Shown piece after piece: positions 11,681 to 21,997 of a stretch of 64,000 nucleotides of DNA. Position 1 is the stretch's first letter. The number at the start of each line of letters is the position of its first letter. Source of the stretch: Glossina fuscipes (taxonomy: Eukaryota > Arthropoda > Insecta > Diptera > Glossinidae). The stretch is taken from NCBI RefSeq assembly GCF_014805625.2, contig NW_023998455.1:980982-1044981 (forward strand). Reading direction: 5' to 3'. A program made the position numbers and the translations under genes. A model generated the notes under the pieces. That model made no database searches, was not told where the DNA came from, and saw only the letters and a program-made list of their open reading frames with translations.

Positions 11681-12062
11681 AACTTTTATCTTTGACATAA
11701 CGCTACAAGGTTGTGGCTATCAATTCCAGAATTTCATTATTTTTTTCCGCTAGGGAGTATTGGAAACGGAGAAAATTAATAAGAATTATTGTGAACGAAA
11801 GGTATAATAAACTAAGTGGAAATTTCGGCAAACTTTAGCTTGTCACCCAAGAATCTAATCAAGCCTGGAAAAGAGCTGTAAACGCCTTCAATAAACTCAC
11901 AGACATCTTTTGTCGATTATTAGGATCTGTTATTTTCCTAAAAACATTCCGACGATGAAAAAGTTAAGTCAAATATATTCAAATCATAAAAAAAAAGGAA
12001 AATTTAGATCGTTATCCGTTCTTAGTCGAGTAGATCTGTGCTTGAAATTTGTTTCACTTCTT

Positions 12063-12264
12063 TTATTAATTTCTATCTCTTTCTCTCTCTTGTCATCTCG
12101 TTCTTTTTGGCTCTCTTCCCTTGTCTCTCTCTCATTCTCTCTTCCCCTCTCGTTCCTTTCCTCCCTCTCTCATTCTTGTGATTTTTTCTTTCTCTCTCCT
12201 TCTCTTTCTCCATCTCGTTCTTTCTCGCTCTCTTCCTCATTTTCTTTCTCCCTCTTGTTTTTTA

Positions 12265-12319
<55 letters not shown>

Positions 12320-12354
12320 CTGTCTATCTCTCTTAAATCCCTCTCTCTCTCTCA
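12063..12354 (+). repeat. Polypyrimidine (CT)n microsatellite block
   Basis: Nearly 300 nt of C and T with few purines, including several uninterrupted CT runs. It lies just beyond the 3' end of the plx gene. The long open frames over it are low-complexity artefacts. Confidence 0.9.
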
Positions 12355-12868
12355 AGCCTGCCCATGTTAAACAGCTCTAAAGTTTGAATAATTTTCTCAA
12401 TTTAAGTTGAACATTAATAGTTAATATATTCAAAGTAGGAATCACCTTATTGCAACTCTAAAATATAGTTGTTTTTTTTTTTAACTTTTCGAGAAAGACT
12501 TAAAGTCATTGTATAAGATTACATTCAACCAATCCGGCCTATAGAACTTTAATAATTAAAAAATTAAAAAAAGCTTGTTCTTTTTCTGTGCCTACTTAGG
12601 TGGTGGATAGCCAAGGTTCTCTCTTTAAGAAGAGTAAAGGGATACGTAGCAGCTTTTTGTTTCTTTTGCTTTTTCGCTCTTTTAAGATTCTCTTTAGTGT
12701 TTGTGCGAATTGCGGAATTTAAGCAGTTCATAGTAATATTTAAGCTCAGCTCTTTTCTTATTTTTATGCGTTTGTTTTTGTTTTTCTTTCTTTTGTAGGG
12801 CAGTTGAAAAAAAAAAGAATCGCCCTTTAATAGAAATTGCGTAAGAATTTTGCTAAAAATCAAAACCG

Positions 12869-13993
12869 TTAGCTTGTACCACTCCATTGCTCAGTATTTA
12901 TTGCTGCTTGTTGTCTTTGCTCTTCATCTTCTTTAATTGCAATAACTGTCATAGAAGTCAAAGTTTTGCTCTCGATATTTTCTGCCTTCTTTATCTCTTC
13001 TTCTCTGTCAGTTGTTGATGTTGTTGTTGGAGCAATTGTTACCTTTAAATGATGCATGGGTTTTAAAGATTTCAGCTGAGTGGTACCGTTGAATTTTACG
13101 TTAACCTCACCCACCACACCCAGAGGGTGCATTGATGCTTGTTCCGTGTTAAGATCATTTGGTTCTAACGTATCGGGACTTTTTGCCTTATTAGGCATGT
13201 CGTTCAAATTATTCGAGTTAAGTTGTTGAGACCGAGCCGTGTCGATCATTTGTGAGCGTGCGGCTAAAGGTGATAATATTGTTGGTGTCGTCTTATAGCC
13301 CATACGACTGAATAGACTGCCAGCGCTGCTTTGACTGAAATTACTACTGGTACTGGGTGGACTGAGAGGGGTACCGACACCACTGTCCACCTCAATGGGA
13401 CTCTTAATGTTGGCTATAAAACGATCTACTTGCTCCGGTAATTTTAAATCGTCCAAGCGTGCAGGCATTTCGTGAAGGCTTGTCATCGCTCGGCTATCGT
13501 ATAAGGTTTGAGGTCTTTGCTGTGGTGAATTACAGCCGCTAGGTGATGATGATAACTCATTATTGCCATTGCTACTATGATTATCGTAGCGAGCCAAGCG
13601 TTGTTGACGTAACTGCTCGTATGTGTGCTCAAAAAAAGGTATCTTCTCCTTCTTGGGCTTTTGTGGCGAACCATGTTCGTCTCTTTCGTTCAACTCTTCG
13701 AGTACTTTGAGTGGAAACCCCAAATGACTATTCACCGATGCCGATTTACCAATTTTACGTTCAGTAAAGAATGGTTTGCGTTTTTGTTTCTCCAAATCTT
13801 CTAAATGCTGTAGAATACGCCTCACTTCGCTAGGTACGTCTAGATCGGTATTTTGTTCACTTAATTGCGTTACATATCGACCCAATGTTTGTATAGTCAA
13901 TTCAAGGCTTTGTACTTGAGATTGTAGATTAGTTATGTGCGTTTGTTGAGAGTTCCGCGTCTTCTCCAATTGAGCTATAGACGATTGAGCAAA
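12869..13993 (-). CDS. plx: plx last exon: coiled coil and Ser/Pro-rich tail
   Basis: Acceptor tcttcacag. It codes FAQSSIAQLEKTRNSQQ and continues as a coiled coil, then KRKPFFTERKIGKSASV, SSPSGCNSPQQRPQ, LKLPEQVDRFIANIKSP and SGVGTPLSPPSTSS. The stop TAA is at 12871-12869. 374 codons. The tail after the coiled coil is longer than in mammalian TBC1D1/4. Confidence 0.9.
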   Translation of the reverse strand, partial: FAQSSIAQLEKTRNSQQTHITNLQSQVQSLELTIQTLGRYVTQLSEQNTDLDVPSEVRRILQHLEDLEKQKRKPFFTERKIGKSASVNSHLGFPLKVLEELNERDEHGSPQKPKKEKIPFFEHTYEQLRQQRLARYDNHSSNGNNELSSSPSGCNSPQQRPQTLYDSRAMTSLHEMPARLDDLKLPEQVDRFIANIKSPIEVDSGVGTPLSPPSTSSNFSQSSAGSLFSRMGYKTTPTILSPLAARSQMIDTARSQQLNSNNLNDMPNKAKSPDTLEPNDLNTEQASMHPLGVVGEVNVKFNGTTQLKSLKPMHHLKVTIAPTTTSTTDREEEIKKAENIESKTLTSMTVIAIKEDEEQRQQAAINTEQWSGTS

Positions 13994-16900
13994 CTGTGAA
14001 GATGGAAAAATAAAGAATATAACATTAATGAGAATACGAGTGTAGACGCGACTAGACATCTTCTTTTGGAGCCACTTAGACTCTCATCGATACTGGATGG
14101 CTGATAAAGGCTTCTTTTTTTTAAACGTATTCTATACTACAGTAAACACAAGGAAGGGAAGAAGCAAGGGAAGAGAAATAGATTGCGGCCTGGCCTGGGA
14201 CGCATACGACCGATAGGTGAGTGTTATGCCTTTAAAGATTAACTAATTCATTACAGCTACGGCTACACATCCATTTGAACTTGCGTACGCATTTCCTATA
14301 TCCTAGTGAAAGGCATAGCCAACTAACATGTAACGGCCCTTTCATTCACTTAAGTGTTTCTTCGAATTATATGGTTAAAGTTTTTATATCCTAGTGGAAG
14401 GCACAGTCGATTAACCTGATTTGATTTACTTAAGTATTACTTAGCTTAGCGTATATCTCACTTCTCTTTTCATAGCTAACCATACTCTTAAGTGTTAAGG
14501 CATGTAAAGTATGAAAAAGTATGTTTTCTTACAATTTAAAGAATAAGAAATATTTGTTTTCTCTCACTTATGACCCCCATACGCTGTTAAGATATATTGT
14601 TCCAAAAGCATAAATCATTCCTTAACTTTTAGTTCTTTTGTGTTCCCATGAGATTTGTGCACTTACCTGTAATTGCTGTTCAAGATGTTGATTTTTCGAT
14701 TTCTCTTGTTTCAACATTTCCAAATGATGATTAGTTGTGGTTATCTCCTCTTGCAGTACATTATATTCTACGTTATATTCCATCAATTGTTTGGTAATAT
14801 CCAGAGAAAAGACCTAATTACATGCAGCTCATTATTAAATTGTTATTCATTTAAAAGTTCATTATACCCTATGCCACTTGTGGTACATTGCGAATGTGAG
14901 GATGTGTGCGACACTGAGAAGTATTTAAGATAGGCCCACCTTTCATTATACAAATCGTTTCAGAAAGCTGGTCTGTCCGGTTGTCCATCTTGTTTTTTTT
15001 TTTTTTAGTTCAATCTACAAGTCGTATATGATACCCTATTCTGATTCCATCTAAGCTTGTCTAAGCTTGCATCCGCAAGACGAAAGTTCTTGAGATACGT
15101 TCGTGAAATTTTGGCTCACGAACATTTTTTGCCACAAAGGTGAACACAATTGACAATGATGCGGATCGGACTACTTTTTGATCACTTTCCATATAACGCG
15201 ACCATTTTGTTAAGCCATTACATGCATGCAACTGTACACAGGGAAGTGGTATAAGGTATTTAATGTCTTTTTCCATTTGTTTTATGCAAAAAAAAAAAGC
15301 TAACCATTTTTGTTATTTTTTCCATTGCATTGCTATCCATTTTGGGGACTATACTTTTGAGATAATCCATAATCTCTTCGAAATTGTCACGTAATAATAA
15401 TTGATTTTTGTGTACAGTTAGCAGAGCTAAAGCGAATTTAAAGATGACCTCCGAAGATTCGAGGAATAATAAATCAAATACACGTGCAACAAAACCCAAA
15501 GGAAATTGTGAACTGAAGACAGTTAAAATCCAGGGTGCCGCATAAAGAGTGGGTGAGACATCGTTCTGATCAAGCCATATATATAAATCGGGTAAATGAT
15601 CTTTAACCAAACGTGACAATTGATAAAGTTGCAATTGGAACTTTTTCATATCCGGTAAATATTTGCAACGCATTTGACGATGAAACATTAAATGTTTTAA
15701 CAGATGAAAAGCTTCAGCTTCGTCACACTAAAATCATTTAAAATTCATAAAAAATTATATAATTTTTTTTATTTTTTTTTATTAATTCAATTACATGCGT
15801 CATGCACTTACATGTAGTAATAGTATACCACAGATGAAACCCAAACCTTGGCAATAACCTAATTCTGGATCTAATATGGAATAAGCCTTCAGCAAATTGA
15901 ATAAAGAGAGTTGACCTAAACCCAACGGATCCTTGTAGAATTTATGATTGGGAAATGTGCGACCCAAGTCAATGAATATTGCATGCTGATGCTCGGTGAG
16001 ATTTTTCAATAAAGCTTGGTACGGTGTATGGAAATTGGGAAATCTATGTGTATCTATTGGCGGGGCAGAGTTCGTGGTATATTGCTCAGCTAAAAATAGC
16101 CAAACATCGCCACGTTTCGTACGTGGTACGCCCGTCTTAATTGCTTGGGCCAATATTTTCGGATCTCGTTTATTACCCACTTTCAGAGCGTCACGTTCTA
16201 TATAAGAATCCCAACGTTCAATTAACTGCTTGTCGCAAATTACGATTTCATCGTAGTCCAATTTCATTCGCTTCAATTCGTTTTCATTTTGGCGCGCTTG
16301 CAACATGGCATTTTCGGTTTCCATGCGATTTAAAAGTATCGTTTGACGTATGGCAGTTTTCCATAATTCACGTAATTGCTCACGGGTGCGTTTACCTTTC
16401 TGGGGATCTAGAATTGAAATACAAAGCTCTTGAAATATGGATTCGCTTTTAAACTTTTTCCACTCATACTTACGTGTTATGCGCATGGGTGACAAGTACT
16501 CGCCTTGTTCAGTGTTTTCTAAACCTTTTGAAGGAGTTACTACGCTATTCAATATTGCTTGACGCCAAGAGCCTTGATGGGCTTCCGTTTCCTTGGGACT
16601 ATTACCAACTTTAAGAAATCTTTAAAAAGAATCCGAAAAGTTCGAGATAAACTTTATGCTCCGATAAATGCAATCGTTTAGTATTTTACTTACATATCCA
16701 TCATGGGGCTTTTTAGTTGATCAGCGCTCGGCTTACATGGACTAGAACCGATAGTATTAGAACGGGATCGAAAGCCTTCTGGTGGTGTCTCTGTTCCACT
16801 GCTTTTCAATGGTTCAGCGGAACTTTCCCTGACATTTTGTTCTTTTATGGTTAGGGCTGTTAGTGAATTATTGCCAACGTCATCTTTAGAGGCTTTTCGC

Positions 16901-19900
16901 TTTAATAAATGATCAAACGAATTGGTCAAGGAACGCTTGGCTTTCATGAATATCGTACTGCCTCCTAAATATTGATTCAGAAATTCCGTTCTATTTTCGG
17001 ACGTATCGTGGACATGTCTCTGTTGTCGCGATTCACAATGAGCTCTTAACAGCATCATTACAAATTGATTTTGCTCGGCTAAAGGTGAGTTCATCTTTTC
17101 CGAGCCGTAGAATTTAGCCCATATTATATCTTGTTCATCGTCGCTTAAGGACTCTATGCGACGAAAGATCATATTTTGCGTCTTCTTCTCACTTAAACCT
17201 TCGACATCAGTGCAAAGCTTATGATACCACAACATAGGGCAATGCTCACACGAGAAGATCTGTGAAGCCTCTTTCCGTTTCTGTTCGGCGCACGTGACAA
17301 AAGCTTGTGATATGGCAGCCACAATATCATCACAAACATGATCGGATTGACACTTGAACACGTAGCCGATGTAACCTTCATTGTGAGCTTCGCGACAAAT
17401 AATACCGAAATGATCGGCATTTTTTTGACCCTGAGCACAACTGGCCACATCTTTGAAGTCCTTATAAAGTAACACTTGCTTGCGATCAGGTGAAATCAAA
17501 CGTAAATCGGAACGTCCCACCAGAAAAACCATAGTACGATTTTGTTCCACGTATGGCGGTATGCAGCCATATGAGGCTGAACGATCACGTTGCCGTGGTA
17601 TGCTAATAAAAAACAAATTATATAACGTAATTTTCATGTAAATCCATGCATGGAACGGCATAAAGTTTTTGTGTACACTTTTCAAGGAAGTGAATAAAAA
17701 TTTCAAGCATTCACAATAGAAAATAAATAAAATCATCTAAGAAATGAATTACTGGATACAAGAGTAAATCATAAGGAGTGAAAACAAAGAAAATTAAACG
17801 TTGTGCAAGTTTTGGACCAAAGAAAACTGCTTGATTACTAATCAGGCACGGAGGGAATCATGCTGGGTAGTTATTAGCTTTACTCACTTATCTAACGTTT
17901 GTTGATTTTGTTCACTTGTCTCTCTTTCTTGTTGTTGTTGTTGTTGTTGTTGTTGTAGTTCTTCTTCTTCCCCTTCTTCACCCTCCTGGCGAGGCGGTGA
18001 AGGATGTTTATTAATAATAACATTGCTATGCGCAGATTTTTCACTTTCCTCTTTGTCGTCAGTTTTAACGTTAACTCTGCTGACGAGGAGCGAATATTAA
18101 TTGAAGGACAAATATAAAAGGTAATCGCAAAAAAATGCTGCCTAAGTATTTCAATTTGTTATTTCAAAAGGTCTTTTTAAAACCTTTTAAGACTCCCTTT
18201 GGATTTAGCGGACTTGCTTATAGAAACTTGGGTTTTTTCACCGTGAACTATTGTACACTTTGCTGAGAAAAGCCAAGAAGTTCTATCCCAGGAAAAATTT
18301 TGGATACAGGCAAAGGCATAGAAATCTACCTCGATCTAGGTCCATGACCTCGTTTTCCATTTCGTATAATGCGGGAAACCGGTGAACTTATGAAGCAGAA
18401 GTACAACCAACACAGACAGTTTTTTTTCGAAGAACTTCTAAACAGCGCTATATGATTTGGAAGAGCGTTGTTTGCATAAAAAGAAGTAAAAAGACTGTAG
18501 TGGGCCACGGCCCATCATTATATACACAAAAAATCCTATAATTATATAACGACTGCTCAAAACAAGACGTCGTATAGGAAGTTGTCGTAAAAGTGGTTCG
18601 ATCCATTCGAACCATTTGGAATAGCTTTCGGCCTGGGCCAAAAACCCTTCTATGTGCCAAACTTTTTCAACATATTGCAAAATTTTCTCCATTCTAGGTT
18701 GAAGACAAGAAAGCGACACAGACTGACAGACGGACAAGCTTAGATTGATTCAGAAATTCTGATTCTGATTCGATCGGTGTAACGAAAGGTGGATTTATCT
18801 GAAGTTCTTCTAGATATTGCACACATCCGCACAATCTTAATATAGCTTTGCACCACGAGTGGTGTAGAGTGTAAAAAGCATATTTTCTCATTAACTAATG
18901 AATTCATTTTCATTCATTTCAACGCGTACGTCGTGTCCTTTCATCATCAAAGTAAAGTTGTGCAAAGTGTAATTTCATTAACCAATCGACAGTTGATGAA
19001 TTTCACCGAATGATAAGAAATTATCTCCCTATGAAAGGCAAGAATGTCAAATATAACTAAATTGCGAACCTTTTAAGTGACATTCTTCATTCAGTCGTCA
19101 CATTCGGGCGAACACATGGCTTTGAGGATAGGGAATAAGAATAGTTGGAACTATACAAACAAGTCAAGTAATTTGAAGAGGAAAAATTATATTAGAGTGA
19201 CATAATCCATATGAGCGTGACATTCGAGGGAATACGTGAAATTCAGATTAAGAATGATCCGGAAGGTGACGAAAAGGTCAAATAGTTTCACCCCAAAATT
19301 GCATTCATTATGCAAGTGAAGCCACCGCTTACCAGGAGAAGGAAAAAGTTACGACGTTGAAAGGCGATAGGATCTTGGCATGAAAGGAAGATTTTGTTTG
19401 GGTACAGGTAATGGCAGGGACAAGGTAAAGCTCCAAGAGAATTTCAGATTAATTTCAAAAGCCTTCAGATACACAATAGGGATCATCTAGTTTTCATACC
19501 CAGCACCGAAGAAGGACGGGGAATATACTCATTTTGCCAAAACGCTTGCAATGCCCAGAGACAAGCTCCAGACATGCCACAAAGTATATGTTTTCCCGGT
19601 CAGCATTAAATTCTAAATCGATTTAAACATGTCCATCTGTCCATCTATGTAATGTCGGTTGTAAACATTTTCCTGGACGCAAAAGAAGCTGTTGCACGCA
19701 CGTTGGTATAGAAAGCGGGTTAAATCGGGGAAAGGATAGGCCTATAGTACCACGTTAACTGAGAATACCTCTGTTTTTCAAAAGAAATAAAAAATTTGTA
19801 TTGGTGTTTAGCACATTACTGGAAAAAATTTATTACGCCTAACCGATATTATAGAGTATCAAAATGTAGTTTTTTTTCAATTAATGCGAATGCCAAGCTT

Positions 19901-21719
19901 CAAGTAATCTCCTATAAAGCACAGTAAAATAAGGTTCTTGGCTACTTTCAAATTTAGAATGGAGCTAAGCACATCCGTTTGTTTGTCTGTCCATCTGTCC
20001 AACTGTAAACTATCTGTGGGAAACATTTAAGAAAAGAATTTGAAAATGCCCCAAGCCGGTCAAAGGTCACGCCTGCAACGCCCGCACGGCTATGCAATAA
20101 AAGCTGGAAACATTTTGCTTTTTGTGTGTTTTTGCTCGTGTCTCGTAAACTATAACACCCCATATATATTTCCGCTTTTATTCTGAGAACAGAAAAAATC
20201 AGCCGAGCCAATCCTTTTGTTAAATCTTTTTTAACATAACGATAATGAGTATAAAAGAATCGGTCACGAGCGAATGTAATTTTCTTACTGGTTTCTCTAT
20301 CAAACGTAGACTCTTAGAGACACGCACACATGATCCGAATTTAGAAGAAAACTGAAAGCGTGATTAATAAAGTATAATTTGACAAATAGAAAGAGTAACT
20401 GTCTTCCGTGTTGACTTTACGATTTATGTTGTGATTATAAGATTTGTAAACTTACTCTCTCTTTAATGATAATTCCATTTGACTTATGCCTCTCATTAGC
20501 TTTGCCGGTGGTGATTTATTCTCCGTGTTATTGCACAAGACCTTGTTTTCCGCTTCTGTTTCTGCTTCTGCTGCTGCCTTATTAACACCTGAGGATGAGT
20601 CCAATTCATCTTTTTCGGTTGCATTGCTATCCTTATTCGCCAAATTTTGTTCTTTGGTTAATAATTCCTCAGCCTCTTCTTCATCTTCTTCCTTAACTTC
20701 GTTACCTTTCAAAGGTGAATTTTTTAATTCTAAAGCACCCGGGGTACCAACGAAAGCGCCTTCACTGTTTAATGACATTTTACGATTAGTTGCAGATATT
20801 TGCATTAGACGAGCACGTTGAGCATCATAAGCTTTGAATTTGGGTAAAGCATCATCTATGAAAGTATAGGGTACACGCTTATGCGAAACACGTATTTTCC
20901 CTACATACATAACCTCAAAAAAATGTGTATGATTTGGCGAAATATCAGCCAATAGGGAAAGATTGCTCTGAGCTGAGGTAGAAGTCGGAATGTGTACCTA
21001 AAACAAAAAAAAAAATTATGAAAATTTTTCATTTATACAATTTTATATATTATATGATTAATTGTTTTATACCGTTCCTGCGGAATTACTGAGACCATGG
21101 GTATAGGATTTCGAAGATTTCATTTTCGATGAAACCAAATTTGGACTAGCATCATGTTGAGCATTGCGTAAAGCTTCGCTTAGTTTCAAATTTGTGGCTG
21201 GCGTTGTATGTATACCATTGCCGGCAAGTGCCTTCTGCAGAGATAGATCCGGTCCGGTACCGCTACTATTTGCTACCAAAGTTTGCGGTATACTCCCAAC
21301 TGAACCGCCCAATGTATGGGCAGGATCACGCATTTGTTGCATTAGCTCAGCCATCTGTAAGCAGAAAGGCAAAAAAAAACAAAATTTTTATTTCAAATGG
21401 TTTCCATAAACCAAGTGGCCTACTGAGGGTGTATGGATTTTCAGCTACCAATTGCACGCTATTGCACGCACATATTAAGGTTAAACAATATATAATTTAT
21501 GCTAATTTATCCTGCGAGAGATCATGTAAAATAATTTACTATAATTGCTTTATTAATGATTTGTACCTTATTCACTCGCCCAACTTCTATTACAACAATT
21601 AATTAGGTTACACATCATCATCACCATCATCAACAACAACAACAACAACAACAAGAATCATTATTAGCAAATATTTGAAAACATACTTCTAAACGTATGC
21701 TCAGTTTGTTACGCATCTT
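12869..21719 (-). CDS. plx: Pollux-like Rab GTPase-activating protein (TBC1D1/TBC1D4 family), 3' ten exons
   Basis: Joining the minus-strand exons 21719-21687 (tentative), 21354-21073, 20997-20456, 18079-17888, 17602-16694, 16619-16474, 16407-15812, 15727-15305, 14813-14667 and 13993-12869 gives about 1464 residues in one frame. In order: a PTB domain split by an acidic linker (HFFEVMYVGKIRVSHKRVP, later NRTMVFLVGRSDLRLISPD and DHFGIICRE); RSLTNSF; an Akt-type site FRSRSNTIGSS; SWRQAI; a calmodulin-binding-like helix REQLRELWKTAIRQTILLNR; a TBC domain with arginine finger IFIDLGR and glutamine finger GYCQG; a coiled coil; and a Ser/Pro-rich tail. This is the layout of TBC1D1/AS160, which inactivate Rabs on insulin-responsive vesicles. 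The first PTB domain and the true start are not seen, so the gene is 5'-incomplete here. Confidence 0.9.
13994..14666 (-). other. plx intron, with a short tandem duplication
   Basis: 673 nt with no coding sequence. A unit beginning TATATCCTAGTGAAAGGCA (near 14297) is repeated, diverged, about 88 bp on (TATATCCTAGTGGAAGGCA near 14385). Nothing else is seen. Confidence 0.6.
14667..14813 (-). CDS. plx: plx exon: end of TBC region and coiled coil
   Basis: Acceptor ctaattag, donor gtaagt. It codes VFSLDITKQLMEYNVEYNVL and then QEEITTTNHHLEMLKQE. The DI.KQL..Y.VEY.VLQEE string is conserved right after the TBC domain in TBC1D1/4. 49 codons, phase 0. Confidence 0.93.
14865..15265 (+). repeat. Family A repeat inside a plx intron
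   Basis: It lies in the 491-nt intron 14814-15304. Landmarks: ATTATACCCTATGCCACTTG, GGTCTGTCCGGTTGTCC, TTTTGATCACTTTCCATATA, and an end GGGAAGTGGTATAAGGTA. It is inserted opposite to the gene's direction. Confidence 0.75.
15305..15727 (-). CDS. plx: plx exon: second half of the TBC domain
   Basis: Acceptor gattttag, donor gttagc. It codes CDEAEAFHLLKHLMFHRQMR through DLYIWLDQNDVSPTLYAAPW, FSSQFPLGFVARVFDLLFLE and VIFKFALALL. The SP.LYAAPW and QFPLGFVARVFD strings are diagnostic of TBC domains. 141 codons, phase 0. Confidence 0.95.
15812..16407 (-). CDS. plx: plx exon: calmodulin-binding-like helix and first half of TBC
   Basis: Acceptor caattctag, donor gtaagt. It codes HPQKGKRTREQLRELWKTAI, then GVPRTKRGDVWLFLAEQ. 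The arginine finger codon of IFIDLGR is at 15961-15959 and the glutamine finger of GYCQG at 15850-15848. Both catalytic residues are present, so GAP activity is expected. Confidence 0.95.
16408..16473 (-). other. 66-nt in-frame open intron (exitron-like) in plx
   Basis: It begins gtaagt and ends ttctag, is a multiple of three, and has no stop in the gene's frame. If retained it adds 22 residues (RKYEWKKFKSESIFQELCIS and so on) between the SWRQAI region and the calmodulin-like helix. The strong splice sites and typical fly intron length favour splicing. Confidence 0.7.
16474..16619 (-). CDS. plx: plx exon: SWRQ region
   Basis: Acceptor tttttaaag, donor gtaagt. It codes IFLKVGNSPKETEAHQGSWR and then QAILNSVVTPSKGLENTEQG. 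The SWRQ.I....TP.K pattern matches the conserved segment just before the calmodulin-binding helix in TBC1D1. Length 146 nt, phase 2 to 1. Confidence 0.87.
16694..17602 (-). CDS. plx: plx exon: main part of PTB2, linker, Akt-type sites
   Basis: Acceptor ttattag, donor gtaagt. It codes IPRQRDRSASYG (an RxRxxS motif), the second PTB half NRTMVFLVGRSDLRLISPD to GYVFKCQSDHVCDDIVAAIS, then CEHCPMLWYHKLC, the KAKRSLTNSF segment, and FRSRSNTIGSS (RxRxxT, at about 16743-16778). These correspond in order to AS160/TBC1D1 sequence around the insulin-regulated sites. 909 nt, phase 2 to 2. Confidence 0.94.
17888..18079 (-). CDS. plx: plx exon with polyglutamine, tandem acceptor
   Basis: Ends TTAGATAA before gtgagt, phase 2. 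It codes VNVKTDDKEESEKSAHSNVI, then PSPPRQEGEEGEEEEL, then nine glutamines from (CAA)9 at 17955-17929, then ERETSEQNQQTLD. It lies within the disordered insert that splits PTB2. The acceptor is cagCAG, so the exon can start at 18079 or 18076. Confidence 0.82.
18480..18880 (-). repeat. Family A interspersed repeat
   Basis: Reverse-complement landmarks: AGTGGGCCACGGCCCATCAT, GACAGACGGACAAGCTTAGA, ATTCGATCGGTGTAACGAAA and CACCACGAGTGGTGTAGAG at the far end. The latter shows the terminal CACCACTNGTGGTG hairpin clearly. Confidence 0.75.
19490..20312 (+). repeat. Family B repeat, near full length
   Basis: Starts TTTCATACCCAGCACCGAAG, has two GTCY blocks (CATGTCCATCTGTCCATC near 19628 and GTTTGTCTGTCCATCTGTCC near 19980), a CGCCTGCAACGCCCGCAC motif, and ends GAGTATAAAAGAATCGGTCA. 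The two ends are imperfect inverted copies of each other. No transposase is encoded. Confidence 0.7.
20456..20997 (-). CDS. plx: plx exon: start of PTB2 and acidic linker
   Basis: Acceptor tgttttag, donor gtaagt. It codes VHIPTSTSAQSNLSLLADIS, then HFFEVMYVGKIRVSHKRVP and FIDDALPKFKAYDAQRARL (first strand and helix of PTB2), then an acidic insert EVKEEDEEEAEELL and an Ala/Glu-rich run, then GISQMELSLKR. Length 542 nt, phase 0 to 2. Confidence 0.92.
21073..21354 (-). CDS. plx: plx exon upstream of PTB2
   Basis: Acceptor gcttacag, donor gtataa. It codes MAELMQQMRDPAHTLGGSVG, then VANSSGTGPDLSLQKALAG and LKLSEALRNAQHDASPNLVS. Exactly 94 codons in phase 0, so it could be skipped without frameshift. 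It begins with ATG, but the acceptor right before it makes this an internal codon in the main transcript. Confidence 0.82.
21629..21652 (+). repeat. (CAA)n microsatellite
   Basis: A CAA run next to cat/atc triplets in the intron between the two most upstream plx exons. Not coding in the gene's frame. Confidence 0.85.
21687..21719 (-). CDS. plx: Candidate 33-nt plx microexon
   Basis: Flanked by ccttttgcag and gtatgt. It codes KMRNKLSIRLE in phase 0 and joins in frame to MAELMQQ. A helical KMRNKLSIRLEMAELMQQMR stretch would result. Short exons are hard to prove from one sequence, hence moderate confidence. Confidence 0.55.
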
Positions 21720-21997
21720 CTGCAAAAGGCTGAATTATGCTAAACAATGTTGAGCCTGCTATTGAATAATTAATATTTAAGCATACATTCGCTCTTTCCC
21801 TTTCCCTTTCCCTAACCCTTTTTTTTTCTCTTCCTCTTCTTTCTATATCACGCAATAGAATAGGCTTAGGTTTCATATTCTAGTCATAGGAGAAAGGTGT
21901 TGATTGTTTCTATTTGGAAATGTGGATAAGCGCCGTTGTGCGTCCTATATGCACGCAAGTTTAATTTGCAAAGGATTATTTTATATATTATTGAGAA

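Larger units (their letters stand above)
6893..12868. other. Convergent intergenic spacer between Dmtn and plx
   Basis: It holds both 3' UTRs and then AT-rich DNA. Contents: CT run at 7610-7642, TA runs at 7803-7838 and 8523-8541, an assembly gap, family A copies, a family B composite (about 9655-10450) and a polypyrimidine block (about 12063-12354). I see no complete gene. Open frames here are short or come from simple repeats. Confidence 0.7.
18080..20455 (-). other. plx intron (2.4 kb), filled by repeats
   Basis: No coding sequence. It holds a minus-oriented family A copy (about 18480-18880) and a near-complete plus-oriented family B element (about 19490-20312). Between them is AT-rich DNA without recognisable features. 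Confidence 0.7.

Noticed and set aside
11910..12380. 156-codon plus-strand frame rich in Ser/Leu/Phe
   Set aside because: A translation of the CT-rich microsatellite; the overlapping minus frame is Arg/Glu-rich for the same reason.
13483..13674. Overlapping 63-codon minus-strand frame
   Set aside because: Alternative frame within the last plx exon.
20486..20821. 111-codon plus-strand frame
   Set aside because: It is the antisense shadow of the plx exon 20997-20456, which has family similarity and splice sites.
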